Assembly (NCBI GenBank): GCA_016839745.1 | Contig: JAEOTS010000116.1 | Location: 1 to 64,000, forward strand | Length of the DNA: 64,000 nucleotides | Direction of reading: 5' to 3' | Source of the DNA: Promethearchaeota archaeon | GTDB lineage: Archaea; Asgardarchaeota; Lokiarchaeia; Sigyniarchaeales; SOKP01 | In this document: positions 10,596-20,445 of the stretch, in pieces | Layout of the letters: each line of letters starts with the position of its first letter | Position numbering within the stretch: position 1 is the stretch's first letter | Translations under genes and position numbers: made by a program | The notes under the pieces: model-generated | What the model saw: the letters and a program-made list of their open reading frames with translations, nothing else | What the model was told of the DNA's origin: nothing | Databases searched by the model: none

Positions 10596-11558
10596 TTAAC
10601 TGCTCTTAATTTCTATTTCTATTCCTTTTTGTTCAAGCTTTTTTTTATTTGCAACAAGTTCTCGACCAGCAATTTTATCCAAAATGTAAATTAAATTGCC
10701 TCCTTTTTCCGAATACAACTGACCATAAGATATTGGAACATCTGGAGAAGGTTCATTTAGTATTGATTCAGTAACAGACATAGTTTTGCGTTCTCCGTTA
10801 GCTAATAATAATACTGTTTTTGCCTTATATACTAGCTCAGCACCCATACTAATAGCAAAATGAGGACACTCATCTTCTGAGTTAAATTGTCCATCGATTA
10901 CTGCATTACTTACGGTATTTTTATCAAGTTTTATTAACATGACTTTGCTTCCTTCAAAGGGAATTCCTGATTCATGGAATGCAACATGTCCACGTCCTCC
11001 AACACCTATAATTTGTAAATCAATACCACCAGATTTTTCGATTTTTTGGGCATATCCCTCTAAAATTGTTTCCTGAATCCAGCTTAAATATTCAGAAGAT
11101 GCTTTATCTTTAATAACAATTGATTTTCCTGAATCTGTTCCTAATTCAGTCCAATCATCAGGATGGGATGATAGTTCTTGCATCAGTATTTTTTGATCGA
11201 TTAAACAAGCATAAGGTAAAGTTGTTTCAATAAATTTATTGTTAAGAAGCCCAAAGAATTCTTTAATCATAAAGTAGCAATAACTTTGTGGGTGTATAGT
11301 GCGTTGTTGAGCATTCTCTCCCGGAAGACCAATATATTCATCGAGATTAAAACTGCGAACTCTACTACTGTCGAATTTATTAGCATTTGCCATTTGGGCA
11401 AGTTCTTTGTATACACCCGTTGGTGAATTTCCTGTTGCAAGCCCTAAAACATATAAACTCTTATCTTGTAATCCTTGAATAATTTTTTCTTTGACAATTT
11501 CTGCTGCAACCTTACTCAACTCTTCGAAATTATCTGTAATAATTACATTAATCGCCAT
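10596..11558 (-). CDS. nagB: glucosamine-6-phosphate deaminase/isomerase family
   Basis: GLATGNSPTGVYKEL, FNLDEYIGL, GVGGRGHVAFHE; longer than typical because of an internal insertion. Confidence 0.85.
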   Translation of the reverse strand: MAINVIITDNFEELSKVAAEIVKEKIIQGLQDKSLYVLGLATGNSPTGVYKELAQMANANKFDSSRVRSFNLDEYIGLPGENAQQRTIHPQSYCYFMIKEFFGLLNNKFIETTLPYACLIDQKILMQELSSHPDDWTELGTDSGKSIVIKDKASSEYLSWIQETILEGYAQKIEKSGGIDLQIIGVGGRGHVAFHESGIPFEGSKVMLIKLDKNTVSNAVIDGQFNSEDECPHFAISMGAELVYKAKTVLLLANGERKTMSVTESILNEPSPDVPISYGQLYSEKGGNLIYILDKIAGRELVANKKKLEQKGIEIEIKSS

Positions 11559-11663
11559 AAATAGTACCTTGAGAAATAATTTATACTAAAAAAAGTTCTG
11601 TTTAATAAAAATTTAATTATATGAGCTTAGCAAATCACTTTTATGTTATCTCCTTTCGAGAGC

Positions 11664-11682
11664 AAAAAATTATTTAAATTTC
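11664..11682 (+). promoter_or_regulatory. putative archaeal TATA box for a near-leaderless glmS transcript
   Basis: AAAAAATTATTTAAATT about 25-30 nt upstream of the ATG at 11703; no Shine-Dalgarno between them. Confidence 0.4.
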
Positions 11683-11702
11683 TAAAAATTTTCTATTTAT
11701 AA

Positions 11703-13556
11703 ATGTGTGGTATTTTTGGAATAGTTACAAAGAATCAAGAAATCTCTGTAGGTAAAGTTGTCTTCGAAGGAATAAAGCGTTTAGAATACCGTGGATATGA
11801 TTCTTGTGGTATTGTTTCACTTTACAATTCAAAACTATTTATTAAAAAAGAAGCTGGAAAAATTGATGAAATTCATAAAAAGATCAAATTAGATGAATTT
11901 CCTAGTGGTTCAAAACTTGCGTTAGCCCACACAAGATGGGCTACTCATGGAGCACCCACTAAACAAAATAGCCATCCACATTTAGATTGTCTAAACAAGA
12001 TTGCAGTTGTACATAATGGAATAATAGAGAATTTTTTAGAATTACGAAATGAACTCACTTCTCGAGGACACACATTTAAATCTGAGACTGATTCTGAAGT
12101 GATTCCCCATTTAATTGAAGATTTTATGAAAAGTGGTAATAATCTTAAGGATGCTATTATTAACGCATTAAAAAAATGCAAAGGAGCGTACGCAATTGCA
12201 GTTTGTCAGATTAATAACCCCGATTTAATCGTAGTTGCTCGAAAAGAATCTCCTTTAATAATTGGAATAGAAGAAGGAAAAACAACTTATTGTTCTTCAG
12301 ATATTCCTGCTTTTTTACCATATACAAGAAAATGCTATATAATGGAAGATGACGAACTTGCTGTTTTGAAAGCGGGAGAAGTAAAATTTTTTGATCTTAA
12401 AAACGATAACGAATTGATTAGAAAAGAAATGCAAAACATTGAATGGAATATTGATGCAGCAGAAAAGGGAGGTTACGAGCATTTTATGCTAAAAGAAATT
12501 TACGAGGAACCAAATGCATTAAGGTTTACTATGAAAATTTCAGACCAGCTATTAAGCAAGTTTGCAAACGCTTTAATCTCAGCAGATAATATATATATTA
12601 CTGCAGCGGGTACATCTTATCACTCAGCGTTAGCAGGAAAATTTATAATTTCTAAATTTCTTGGTAAACACATTCAGGATATAGAATGTTCTGAATTTGA
12701 GACTCAGCTAAACGGTAATTTGAAAGAAAATTCCGTAATTATTGCAATTTCACAATCAGGTGAAACCATTGACACGATAGAAGCGATTAGATGGGCAAAA
12801 AATACAAAATCTGTTAAAATTTTAACAATTACTAATGTTGTAGGCTCATCAATTACAAGGTATTCCGATCATGTGATCGTTACAAATGCAGGACCTGAGA
12901 TTGGTGTTGCAGCAACAAAAACATATAGCACGCAAGTTCTTGCTCTTGCGTTGATAGCGGTATCAATTGCAAAAACTAGAAAAATAATATCTAATGAAGA
13001 AATAACAAAATATCACGATGCTTTAGCTGGAATTCCTAATATCATTGAAAAATTCCTTGAGAAAAATGTTGATTTAATCAAATATATTGTAAACAATTTA
13101 GAAAAAAATTTGAATTATTTCTTTTTGGCAAGAGGGATATCAATTGCCACTGCCAAAGAGGGAGGTTTAAAATTGAAAGAAGTTGCTTGCCGGTTTATCG
13201 AAGGTTATTCCGCAGCTTCTGCTAAACATGGACCAATTTCTTTAGTACGAGAAGGATTTCCTATCATTTTTATCGCTCCTCCTGACGAGACATATAATAG
13301 ATTAGTTGGGAATGTAATGGAGTTCAAAGCTAGAGGTGGTAGAATTATTTCTGTTGTTGTGGAAAGTGATGTAAAGATAACAAAATTAAGTGATATTACA
13401 ATTCGAATTCCTCAACCCGCTGATAAATTTTATAATCTATTCAGCCCAATAACTTTCATGCCAGCCTTACAATTATTAGCCTATTATGCTGCCTTAGCTC
13501 ATGATCTAGACCCTGATAAGCCATTAAATCTTAGTAAGACTGTGACAGTTCATTAA
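11703..13556 (+). CDS. glmS: glutamine-fructose-6-phosphate aminotransferase (isomerizing)
   Basis: MCGIFGIV N-terminal Cys, RWATHGAPT, SIS domains (TSYHSA, ISQSGET), C-terminal LSKTVTVH. Confidence 0.97.
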   Translation: MCGIFGIVTKNQEISVGKVVFEGIKRLEYRGYDSCGIVSLYNSKLFIKKEAGKIDEIHKKIKLDEFPSGSKLALAHTRWATHGAPTKQNSHPHLDCLNKIAVVHNGIIENFLELRNELTSRGHTFKSETDSEVIPHLIEDFMKSGNNLKDAIINALKKCKGAYAIAVCQINNPDLIVVARKESPLIIGIEEGKTTYCSSDIPAFLPYTRKCYIMEDDELAVLKAGEVKFFDLKNDNELIRKEMQNIEWNIDAAEKGGYEHFMLKEIYEEPNALRFTMKISDQLLSKFANALISADNIYITAAGTSYHSALAGKFIISKFLGKHIQDIECSEFETQLNGNLKENSVIIAISQSGETIDTIEAIRWAKNTKSVKILTITNVVGSSITRYSDHVIVTNAGPEIGVAATKTYSTQVLALALIAVSIAKTRKIISNEEITKYHDALAGIPNIIEKFLEKNVDLIKYIVNNLEKNLNYFFLARGISIATAKEGGLKLKEVACRFIEGYSAASAKHGPISLVREGFPIIFIAPPDETYNRLVGNVMEFKARGGRIISVVVESDVKITKLSDITIRIPQPADKFYNLFSPITFMPALQLLAYYAALAHDLDPDKPLNLSKTVTVH

Positions 13557-13590
13557 AGATATCCTTTATTTCTAAAAGTAAAGATACTTT

Positions 13591-14844
13591 TTAAATAAAA
13601 GATGGAAGATACTTCATTATGGTATTTCGTGTATTTTCAACCATGCTCAGTAGCCAAGAAGTTCCTTCTTTTTTGTTATATTCATTTAAATTTTGTATTA
13701 CGTTGATGTAATCCTTCCCGGTTTTGTTGTAGATGTCATCTATATTCTTTAAAAACTCAACTCTCTTTTTCTCGTCTCCAGAATACGCAAGACATTTTTT
13801 AAAACTACTTTCAATTTTTTGTATATTCTCAAAAAGTTCTCTTTTTTGATTAATCAGCTCTTCTGATACTTCATTACCCATTATCGATCTATATAATTCT
13901 ATAGATTTTTCCATCTTGTTAGCTAGCTGTTTGAATCTTTTAATTCTCTCATTGAAAATAAGGTCAAGCTTTTCAACTGCCCCCTCATAAAGCATTTTTT
14001 CCATATCACTTCCCTGATAGAACTTAGAACGTACAATTAGGTACCATTGTCTAAGAGCTATTATATTTGCGATATATTCAATACAATTTATAACTCTTGT
14101 CTTAACACTCCAATATAGTCCAGGATAGAAATCCATATCCTCTTTTTGAGGTTTTTTACCCATTAAGAGTTTCTGACCTTGAGGACAATTTCCGCGGTAA
14201 ATAACTCCAGCTGCAATTACTGTCTTATAACCTATCTGACTTGGACCTACTAGTCCGCCTTGTCCCCCTAAAAAAATAGGAGGTTGATTGAGCATAACAC
14301 CATAAGCTACATCTCCAATTAAAGATGCAGTTGCTTTATCCTGATTAGGGGTATAATTAAAATGAATATATGAACTACCAACTTCACTATGGTTTTTTCT
14401 ATTCGTCCCGCCTGCCATTAAAATGTCACAAAAATTAATAATGCTCCCTAATGTCACAAATGGAAAAAGTATTGTTTGTTTAAGACCTACCGTATGAGAA
14501 CCATTAGCCTCCTCCTCCAAGAGGCATCCTTCTCGGACTTCGGCACCATCACCCATATTCGCAGAATCCAGAAATGTTGATCCTTCAAAATATCCCCCTT
14601 TTAATTCAACTTTTTTACCTAATTGACAATTTTTAATAGTAACTGGAGATCTACTGCCCAGCTTAACTCCCGGCATAATAAGTGTCTTTTTGCCAAAAAT
14701 TTTACATCCTGAGTGTATCATTACATCTTCAGATGATATCAGGTTAATGTTGACTTCCTCACTTATTTCAACCGAAGAAGGATTTGGTATTTTGACTCCC
14801 TTTTCAATTAAAGCAGTTATTAAAGAGTTTTTATTATATCCCAT
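13591..14844 (-). CDS. left-handed beta-helix (hexapeptide) protein, GlmU/UAP-like acyltransferase fold without a nucleotidyltransferase domain
   Basis: hexapeptide-like repeats (VMIHSGCKIFGKKTLIMPGVKLG...); AGGTNRKNHSEVGSSYIHFNYTPNQDKATASLIGD. Confidence 0.65.
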   Translation of the reverse strand: MGYNKNSLITALIEKGVKIPNPSSVEISEEVNINLISSEDVMIHSGCKIFGKKTLIMPGVKLGSRSPVTIKNCQLGKKVELKGGYFEGSTFLDSANMGDGAEVREGCLLEEEANGSHTVGLKQTILFPFVTLGSIINFCDILMAGGTNRKNHSEVGSSYIHFNYTPNQDKATASLIGDVAYGVMLNQPPIFLGGQGGLVGPSQIGYKTVIAAGVIYRGNCPQGQKLLMGKKPQKEDMDFYPGLYWSVKTRVINCIEYIANIIALRQWYLIVRSKFYQGSDMEKMLYEGAVEKLDLIFNERIKRFKQLANKMEKSIELYRSIMGNEVSEELINQKRELFENIQKIESSFKKCLAYSGDEKKRVEFLKNIDDIYNKTGKDYINVIQNLNEYNKKEGTSWLLSMVENTRNTIMKYLPSFI

Positions 14845-14908
14845 ATGATCATATCACTTTTCTGGTTCATTTTTCTTATTTTTTTAATATAAATAAATTC
14901 TAACTTTT

Positions 14909-16405
14909 TCATACTTTTTCTACGCGAAAGATATGGCTCTTCCAACCATCTAATTCAATATATAATCCATTTTTGTTTAGATTTTCTCCTTTATAGTTAT
15001 ACTTATTCCCCGTTAAAAGATCTGTAAATCGCCAGTTAAAGAGCTCATAGTCTATGTCATCGATTATTATATGCGCTTTAGAAGAATTGGAACTATAATT
15101 GACCGTAATTAATAATCTTTGGTCATCTATTAACCATTGATATGAGATGATGTTGTTATGAGAATTATCATTCATACTCACAGGCTTAGTTTCGCATAAT
15201 GACCACCTAGCTTCATCAAACTCTCTTCCGGGAGCAACCCTTAACAATTTATCGTAAAATTCTATTAGATTTATATCATCTTCTTCAATTGCCCCCCTTC
15301 CTAGTTGAACTGGTATTTTGACTTTATATCCCCGGGTCTGTCCTTCAAATATTAATCGGGCACCTGGTAATGTTAAAGCAATGATAGAAGCAGCTTTAGA
15401 AGTTTCATGTCCAAAAGTTGGTATTGCTCTTGGTTCGTCGTGGTTTTCAATAAATCGAAGTAATTTATTCTGATAATCTAAATCTGTTTTAAGATGATCT
15501 CGTACGCTCTGAACTTTAAGACTAGCTAGACATTCGTATAATCTTTTGTCATAACAATAATTAAATCCTTGCTGAATTAATTCCCATTCCATATCCCAAT
15601 ATACCTCAGCTATGAACTTAAAATCCGGGTATTTATTTTTTACAGCTTGGATTATTTCTCCCCAAAACTCTTTTTCGGGTGGTGAACCTGCTTTATCACT
15701 CCAAGTTTTATTAAAAACACTGTTAGTCATTAACATTGCCATATCACACCTAACCCCATCGCATTGCTGAGCAATCGAGAGTAAAGTGTTGATAGTTTTT
15801 GAGCGTGCTTCAGAAGAAAATGCGTTTATTTGAACCGTATCTGTCCAAGGTGGAAAATTAGGATCTTTTCCGTGTGCATATACCTTATCTCCAACTGAAA
15901 AAAAATCATAGGGTTTAGTCATCAATTCATTTAAAGTCCCCTTAATAAAAACATCAGATTTCTCAAGAATCCAGAGGTGATCAATTGAAACGTGATTAGG
16001 AACATAATCCAATATCAATAATTTATCGCGTGCTGCTAAATCTTCTCGGAAGTTTTTTAAAGCTTCAGAACCTCCTAAATAAGAGCTAACATGATAATAA
16101 TAAACTGAATAAGGTGAACCTACAACATCCTGTGTGCTATAATATCGTAGCACTCTTCGATATTCTTCTTGTAAACCCTCATGATTCATCGCTATTTCTT
16201 TTCCTATAGGACTTCGCTCCCAAACTCCCATTAACCAAACTATATCAAAGTGCTTTAATTCATGGTCAATTATTTCAACTGGTATTGAATCTAATTTTAT
16301 AGGATGACCATATATTTCGGATAATTTATTTAACCAAGGCCAAGTATTAATTTCGTAAATTTTGGGATGGTTAAGCCAAGTGAGTTTTCTTTTTGACATA
16401 ATCAA
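14909..16405 (-). CDS. GH13-type alpha-amylase family glycosidase
   Basis: DYVPNH, GVRCDMAML, IAEVYW, ENHDEPRA catalytic motifs. Confidence 0.85.
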   Translation of the reverse strand: MIMSKRKLTWLNHPKIYEINTWPWLNKLSEIYGHPIKLDSIPVEIIDHELKHFDIVWLMGVWERSPIGKEIAMNHEGLQEEYRRVLRYYSTQDVVGSPYSVYYYHVSSYLGGSEALKNFREDLAARDKLLILDYVPNHVSIDHLWILEKSDVFIKGTLNELMTKPYDFFSVGDKVYAHGKDPNFPPWTDTVQINAFSSEARSKTINTLLSIAQQCDGVRCDMAMLMTNSVFNKTWSDKAGSPPEKEFWGEIIQAVKNKYPDFKFIAEVYWDMEWELIQQGFNYCYDKRLYECLASLKVQSVRDHLKTDLDYQNKLLRFIENHDEPRAIPTFGHETSKAASIIALTLPGARLIFEGQTRGYKVKIPVQLGRGAIEEDDINLIEFYDKLLRVAPGREFDEARWSLCETKPVSMNDNSHNNIISYQWLIDDQRLLITVNYSSNSSKAHIIIDDIDYELFNWRFTDLLTGNKYNYKGENLNKNGLYIELDGWKSHIFRVEKV

Positions 16406-16598
16406 AATTAGTTTTTTTAATTCTTTTGATAATAATTATTAATAAATATGCCCCTTAGTTTAAAAAATGAATTCAATTAGGAATATAATTATCGTATAGA
16501 AGCCAAATTCTAATTTTTTGCGAAGTTTTTTAAAAATAAATATATATAAATTATTAGATAATCATATGTTTTATTAAGAAGAATAAAAGAAGTGATTT

Positions 16599-17180
16599 TT
16601 GAAAGTGAGTGAAGAGAAAGAAGCAATTCGAAAGTTAATAATGCTCATCTCCGACCTTCGGGCAAAGGATGAGGAACGTTACGAAGCCCATGTTAATTTC
16701 ATGAACGAAACTATCAAAATGATCAGCGCAATCGAATCTCAAATGAACAAGCATTGGTCTACAGTATTGGATTCCCTTAAAGAACTGAACGATAATATTA
16801 ATACTAATTTAGATTCACTACTTACGGGTATAAATCCTAAAGGGCTTAGAGAAACTTCGAAATCCCTTCAAGAAATCATGGACACAATGAATAAGAGCGT
16901 ACAATCAATGAATTTAGAGAAAGTTTTAAGCGAATTGAAAGTTTTAAAAAGTTCAACTCAATCTAGTGGCCAAGCACCTCTTACATCTCAATCCATTCCT
17001 GTTACTAAACCACCTGAACCAATAACTGCAAATATCAATATTACGCCTCCTTTGGGCATACCTCCTTCAACAGCACAAGATACTGAAGTATATGGATATG
17101 TTCCTGGAAAAAAAAAGAAAAAGAAAGAAGAAGAGGAGGAGCCCCACCTTATGAAACCATCAGATTTATTTAAAAAATAG
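16599..17180 (+). CDS. hypothetical, coiled-coil, Lys/Glu-rich tail
   Basis: ORF with GAAGTGAT SD; C-terminal GKKKKKKEEEEEPH; GTG at 16605 is an alternative start. Confidence 0.6.
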   Translation: MKVSEEKEAIRKLIMLISDLRAKDEERYEAHVNFMNETIKMISAIESQMNKHWSTVLDSLKELNDNINTNLDSLLTGINPKGLRETSKSLQEIMDTMNKSVQSMNLEKVLSELKVLKSSTQSSGQAPLTSQSIPVTKPPEPITANINITPPLGIPPSTAQDTEVYGYVPGKKKKKKEEEEEPHLMKPSDLFKK

Positions 17181-17188
17181 CTAAATAT

Positions 17189-18547
17189 TTATTCAATATT
17201 CTTTAATCTATCCATAAAAGGTTCTACGCGAGTTTTAACTTGTTCTATGTTTTCTCCTATTTTTTTGAAATTTATGACTATTGCAGGAATATCTAATTCA
17301 GATTTTAGTTTTTCTTTTAATTTGTCGTAAGTTTTTGATATTGAAGGACAACCAAATACTTGATTGAAGATTAAACCATCTATATCCATATTTTCTGCTA
17401 CTGCTAAGTACGAACTCGTCATGTTTTCATCGTTACATCCAATGCCTTTTGCTGACGCATTCAAGAGAAATCGAGCGTATTCTTCAATTGGATCGGAGTG
17501 ATTTGATATGGATATTTCTTCCAAAAAACCTAATACGTCCCAATCTGCATAAATTACTCTTCCTCCCAAATTATAGATAATTTCATGTATTTCTGGTTCC
17601 CATCCTTGATACATTGGGGCAAATAACAACCTTGGCATTTTATAGACGTCCATACCTATGCCTTTTCTTATACGCTCTCTCATTTCTTTAACTAATTGGC
17701 TTAGATTTTCTAAATATCGTTGAGCATTGGAATTATAATCCTGAAATGTTATTGTTAAAAGAGCTAAAATTTCAGAAAATGTTGCAGGATTACAAGGGTA
17801 GAAATCTGAACCGCCAATCTCGTAAAGAATAGTCTTATAAAATCGTTTTACCTGGTTTCCGATTCGGAATTGCTTCTGTAAGCTATTATCTGATACAAAA
17901 TTGCCCGTAATGTTTTCTAATTCGCTAATTCCAGTCTTTATATTATCGACCATCTGTTTAAGAGCTTCATTTTCATTATACGAAGTTTTAGGAGGAACAT
18001 CAATTAATATTTGTCTCGGAACAATTGTCTTCAATGATTCATAGAACTTATTCCATCTACCACAGCGCATTGCGAAATTAAGATTAGCATCCACATTTTT
18101 TCCTTTTGATTTATGCATTCCGTAAAGAGCGTTAATTCCATAGCATAATTCTGAAGGAACACCATTATTAACGCCTAATTCGTACATTTCATTATATTTA
18201 CTGTTTATCGATGTAATAACATCTTCAAGAATTTTATCAACTATTTTTAGCACATCAAACTGGCGAGCGAAATCCAGAAATTTTGATGTCAAATCCCAGC
18301 CTAGAACCGAAGTAGCTGATGTTATTGGTGTTAGATATCTGCTAAAATCAAAAGTTTCCATCCTGATTGGAAAAACCGGAACTGCTCCAACCGCAAAAAC
18401 TAAATCGGGGAATCCTAAAGCAACAGAAATTAATTTCTTCTTTTCTCGAAATTTTTTCTTCCGTAAGTAATCTCTCCCCGTTAAAAAATTTGAAGCCATT
18501 TTTAGAACAGATGTGAAACTTAGGACATCATCAGCGTATATACTCGT
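17189..18547 (-). CDS. 2-hydroxyacyl-CoA dehydratase/benzoyl-CoA reductase-type subunit, paralogue 1; start proposed at ACG 18547..18545
   Basis: homologous along its length to 20446..21801; conserved Cys (ELCYG, MRCGRW, FGCPSI); N-terminal extension from ACG aligns without gaps to the paralogue's ATG start. Confidence 0.85.
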   Translation of the reverse strand, partial: TSIYADDVLSFTSVLKMASNFLTGRDYLRKKKFREKKKLISVALGFPDLVFAVGAVPVFPIRMETFDFSRYLTPITSATSVLGWDLTSKFLDFARQFDVLKIVDKILEDVITSINSKYNEMYELGVNNGVPSELCYGINALYGMHKSKGKNVDANLNFAMRCGRWNKFYESLKTIVPRQILIDVPPKTSYNENEALKQMVDNIKTGISELENITGNFVSDNSLQKQFRIGNQVKRFYKTILYEIGGSDFYPCNPATFSEILALLTITFQDYNSNAQRYLENLSQLVKEMRERIRKGIGMDVYKMPRLLFAPMYQGWEPEIHEIIYNLGGRVIYADWDVLGFLEEISISNHSDPIEEYARFLLNASAKGIGCNDENMTSSYLAVAENMDIDGLIFNQVFGCPSISKTYDKLKEKLKSELDIPAIVINFKKIGENIEQVKTRVEPFMDRLKNIE

Positions 18548-19113
18548 TTTGGGATCATCTCGAGTTACTGTTTAAATTTATGTTTTGTAGGACTACAATT
18601 TAAAATTAGTTATATAAAAGTAATAAAATTTATGAGCCAAATTATAAGGTTTTCAAACACTATTTGAAACATTTATTACCAATTTTTAAAGTATAATTGA
18701 TATATTATAGTTTTAAAACAGATTCAAAATTTCTCTCGAAGGAAGATTGAAAAACATATCCTTCAAAGCATCCAAATTAGAAAGTTTTTTAATAGAAATC
18801 TTATAAATTATTTAATTTTTAATTCTCTGTGTTTATAAAATTATATATTTACACATAAAATTAAATAATATCAATCCTTTATATAAATTATATATATTGA
18901 GTATTTGGTTTTCCCGTTCCTGTAAAATTTTTTAGGAATTTGGCTTAAAAGATAATATTAAGATAGGCACTGACTGTATCAAATTAATTTTTGCCTACTT
19001 TCAGTAGAAAAAAGCTAAATTGTTAATTATAAAATATCTAATTTCTTAAGGTATAATTAGCAATCAAATACTCTCAAGTGAAATTTTAGCAATAAAATGA
19101 AAAAAACAAGAGA

Positions 19114-20421
19114 GTGATTATAATAAGGACAAAAATTATTGAGAAATTAATAACTATGAACGAGATTTCTTTAACTACCCAAAAAATTTTTAAATCTCAA
19201 TTCAAGATTTCTAAAAAATCAATTATTTCTGAGGATTACCTACTAATAATAGGTATCAGTGAAAAAGGTTTTATTTCAGTGGTTCAATCTTCAATAGATA
19301 AGAATTTTGAGAGAACTCGCATATCCATTTTGGTGTTTAATACTCAATCTTTAGCTAAAGAATTAAAAATACAACAAGAATCGCAGAATTGGATAAATCT
19401 TATTGAAGAAAAATTGATTCGATCATTGAAAACTGAGGTTAAAAATGAATTTCACAATCCATTTACAGAACTTTCTAAATTTCAATTAGAGAAAGCTCAA
19501 GAAAAAAGGAAAATATTTACGCTCGAAACTAGAATTCTAAATGTATTAATAAAGCATTTATATCGTATTAATGACTTTTCAGATGAAATTATGAAATTTC
19601 CTTTTTCTATTAACCACATTGATGGAAAGTGGGAAGAATGGGATAAAATCTATTATCCATATATTGAATTAATTGAAAATAATATACTTAAAACCCATGA
19701 AGAGAACACAAAAGTGTATCGTAATTATAATTTCGCATTAAAGGATGATACCTTTCAAAGGGTAATAGATTTATTGTTAATTACTACTACAGATTCTCAC
19801 TCAGAAACCGATAATAAGGTAAATGAAGATTTAAATCCCTATGATTATGAGATTACTTTTATTTACTGTAATAGAACATCTAAACCATTTAAATATATGA
19901 ATTTCTTAAAGTTTGTGAATGAAATTAAGTCATTTTCAAAGAGATTCAAGAATGATAAAAAAAATGAGTGTAATAATGTCAAATCACAATTAATCCTGGT
20001 TTCACTATTTGGTTATGACCTAGGAATTAAAAATTATTTGAGAACCCATTTGGTTAGAGAAGTAGATTATACTATCCCTTTAATTTTAGTACCCCCTTTC
20101 GATAATGAAGTGTGGCATAATTTTATCGAGAAAGAGGATTTAAAACAACAAAAACGAAATGAATTAGAAAATATTATACGAATCGGCAATAAGAGACAAG
20201 TATCACCTTCATATCGAAATAATATGGTAAAGTCCGCTAAAAGTGAATATAAACAGATAATTGAAAGAGATAAATTGGTAAAATTCGATAATGATTTTCT
20301 AGATAAGTGGCATTGTATATTAAATGTTTCTAAATCAGCGGAAATTCTAAAACTTAGTAAAGATAATGAGAAATTAGACAAAGATATTAATATCGTAAAA
20401 GAGGAGATATCAATATATTAA
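19114..20421 (+). CDS. hypothetical protein inside the dehydratase cluster, opposite strand
   Basis: 435-aa ORF; no recognised motif. Confidence 0.55.
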   Translation: MIIIRTKIIEKLITMNEISLTTQKIFKSQFKISKKSIISEDYLLIIGISEKGFISVVQSSIDKNFERTRISILVFNTQSLAKELKIQQESQNWINLIEEKLIRSLKTEVKNEFHNPFTELSKFQLEKAQEKRKIFTLETRILNVLIKHLYRINDFSDEIMKFPFSINHIDGKWEEWDKIYYPYIELIENNILKTHEENTKVYRNYNFALKDDTFQRVIDLLLITTTDSHSETDNKVNEDLNPYDYEITFIYCNRTSKPFKYMNFLKFVNEIKSFSKRFKNDKKNECNNVKSQLILVSLFGYDLGIKNYLRTHLVREVDYTIPLILVPPFDNEVWHNFIEKEDLKQQKRNELENIIRIGNKRQVSPSYRNNMVKSAKSEYKQIIERDKLVKFDNDFLDKWHCILNVSKSAEILKLSKDNEKLDKDINIVKEEISIY

Positions 20422-20445
20422 GGTGTATTCCGTAATTAGGTAAAA

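Noticed and set aside
17104-17150. Poly-Lys/poly-Glu coding tract
   Set aside because: Simple low-complexity tail of a coiled-coil protein; not informative alone.
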